Below, in pieces: positions 62,644 to 64,000 of a DNA stretch of 64,000 bases. The notes under the pieces were generated by a model. The model was given only the letters and a program-made list of their open reading frames with translations. It was not told the DNA's origin and searched no databases. Every line of letters starts with the position of its first letter. Position 1 is the stretch's first letter. Both the position numbers and the translations under genes were made by a program. Origin of the DNA: Eutreptiella sp. 'Long Island Sound 2002' (taxonomy: Eukaryota > Euglenozoa > Euglenophyceae > Eutreptiales > Eutreptiaceae); contig OZ038381.1 in assembly GCA_964036045.1 (NCBI GenBank), positions 143,353,596 through 143,417,595 of the forward strand, given 5' to 3'.

Positions 62644-64000
62644 GACCCACCGGGACCCCCTGGCGGAGGACCTTCAGGACCCCCTGGAGGACGCCCACCA
62701 AGTGGACCCCCTGGAGGCGGACCACCGGGCGGGGGAGGACCCCCTGGACCGGGCGGACCCGGCGGAGGCCCTCCTGGAGGACCCCCTGGGGACCCCGACG
62801 ACCCACCAGGGAACGGCGACCCGGATGCCACCTGGCGGTGGATTGTCTACCTCCGCAGGAGAGTCCAGTTGCTCGAGCTGGAGGTAGACACGGGCAAGAG
62901 CGAGATGGCTCGCATCTCCACGGTCGCCGCGCGCGCGCAGAAGGACCTGGACATCGCCAGGGCCGAGACCAAGTCGCTGACCAACGTTGTCAGCGGCCTG
63001 CAGGAGAGGCTGGATGCGCTGGAAGCCCGTGGGAGGGTCGGCAGCGACCACCCACCCCTGGAGTCTGGCTCGTCGGACGACGGCTGGGGACCCGGACCAG
63101 GTCCAGGCAGACCCCACGCCCCCGGCGGAGCCCCCAGGAGTCGCCCCAGCGCCAGTGCCCCCTCTCTCACCGCCCCCTCTCACCACAGCGCGGGCCGCCG
63201 CAACGAGCGCGTGCCGCCCGGCAGTGGCAGTGAGGAATGGCGCGATGAGTGGCTCAGCGCGGACTACCACAACCGCCGTGCCCCACCGCGGACGCCTGTA
63301 CGCCCCCGACGCCCGGCACCAGCCCCGGCGCCAATCCCCAGGGCTGGAGGACGTTGTGGTGGACTCAGGGATGAGGTCCCCAGAGGAGACGTGGAGTGGG
63401 ATGTCGGCGAAGGTGAGGACCTGAACCTGGACCTGGACCTGGAGGAGTTCGACATCAGCCCGCCTCGTGGTGTACGACGGGAGGCCGCTGAACGCAGCCG
63501 CCGGCGCCGTGATGAGGATGCGTACATGGATGCAGTACGGCGTGAACCTTTCGGTTCAGCGTACGTGGAGGAACCGCGGCGTAGCCACAGGGATTCCATG
63601 GAGGAGATGGACGTGGCGGCCGTGGGAGTCCGTGGGCGAGGGCGATGGGAACCTCGGTCGACCTCGCGGCCGGCGTTCATGGTCTCTAAGGCCGCGGATG
63701 CCGCCGTGTGGGAAGACTTGAAGGACATCAAGCCCCCCATGTACGACGGCAACCCCCTCAACCTCGACCGCTTCTTGGAGAAGCTGGACGATTGGGGGCT
63801 GACCGTCACTGAAGACCTGCCTCCCGCTGATGCGGAGAAGTATGTCTTCAAACGGTTCAGGTACCGCCTGCCGGAAGTGCTCGGCGAGCTATACTTCGTG
63901 GCGACCAAGGAGGGGAGAATCAAGACCCTCAAGGACGCCAAGAAGTGGCTCAACGAGCAGGAGCGGGTGGACGCTCCGCAGGTGGCTGCCAAGCGCTGGA
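62644..64000 (+). CDS. Gag-like continuation after in-frame TGA, Ty3/gypsy type, cut by window edge
   Basis: Same frame as the preceding ORF after TGA 62641-62643, open for 452 codons to the edge. A GPPGG-type collagen-like stretch, a helical segment (WRWIVYLRRRVQLLELEV, AETKSLTNVVSGLQERLDAL), an Arg-rich part, then IKPPMYDGNPLNLDRFLEKL, DAEKYVFKRFRYRLPEVLG and LKDAKKWLNEQER. P.YDG....L..FL..L followed by helices is the hallmark of Ty3/gypsy gag. It assembles the element's particle in the cytoplasm. Zinc knuckle, protease and polymerase would lie beyond 64000. Whether TGA is read through, mutated from CGA, or ends gag is unknown. Confidence 0.7.

Overview
The window looks like repeat-saturated nuclear DNA from a eukaryote. 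It has interrupted reading frames with GT...AG-type boundaries, long satellites, a Ty3/gypsy-like gag, Helitron helicase pieces and many decayed DNA-transposon genes. There are no bacterial operons, ribosome-binding sites, tRNA, rRNA or CRISPR. The species cannot be named from sequence alone. The mix of retroelement, Helitron and intron-bearing transposases, and the excess of TAG and TGA over TAA among internal stops, would suit an alga or other plant-lineage or protist genome with CG/CHG methylation. This is inference.

Layout: 1-2.3 kb, zinc-finger (hAT-like) gene fragment and orphan exons. 2.5-15.1 kb, interleaved remains of at least three DNA-transposon families (called A, B, C here), each recognisable by its own short self-complementary motif repeated at its ends and in its introns. 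15.4-20.4 kb, four tandem 1.27-kb units carrying a Cys/Ser-rich gene. 20.4-31.8 kb, a large minus-strand locus: a 351-aa gene, a transposase-like gene, a 4-kb satellite of 149-bp units, a 550-aa-class gene and a second, frameshifted copy of the 351-aa gene. 31.8-34 kb, small tandem repeats. 34-44.4 kb, one 49-bp satellite split by two complete elements with terminal inverted repeats and 2-bp target duplications: D (35098-37611) and E (38146-43527). 44.4-49.6 kb, more minus-strand transposon-type genes with motif arrays F and G. 49.66-55.0 kb, tandem array of Helitron-like 3' ends. 55-57.4 kb, two decayed Helitron helicase copies. 57.4-60.8 kb, non-coding, possibly LTR/leader. 60.8-64 kb, gag of a Ty3/gypsy-like retrotransposon running off the edge.

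How it fits together: most coding matter belongs to a multi-copy transposon group with two kinds of gene, a family of unknown function (family X) and DDE-transposase-like proteins. The striking property is that each element has an own-brand palindromic motif (A ttctag, B ttatgaac, C ttaat, D gaattcacg/ttcgtac, E gttagagc/gataac, F tgcagcca) at its ends and also in the gaps between homologous exons. One compact element (10864-11482) sits between two frames that rejoin exactly if it is spliced. Internal stops in otherwise open frames are TAG (10 cases) or TGA (5), and no TAA was met; one TAG aligns with CAG in sister copies.
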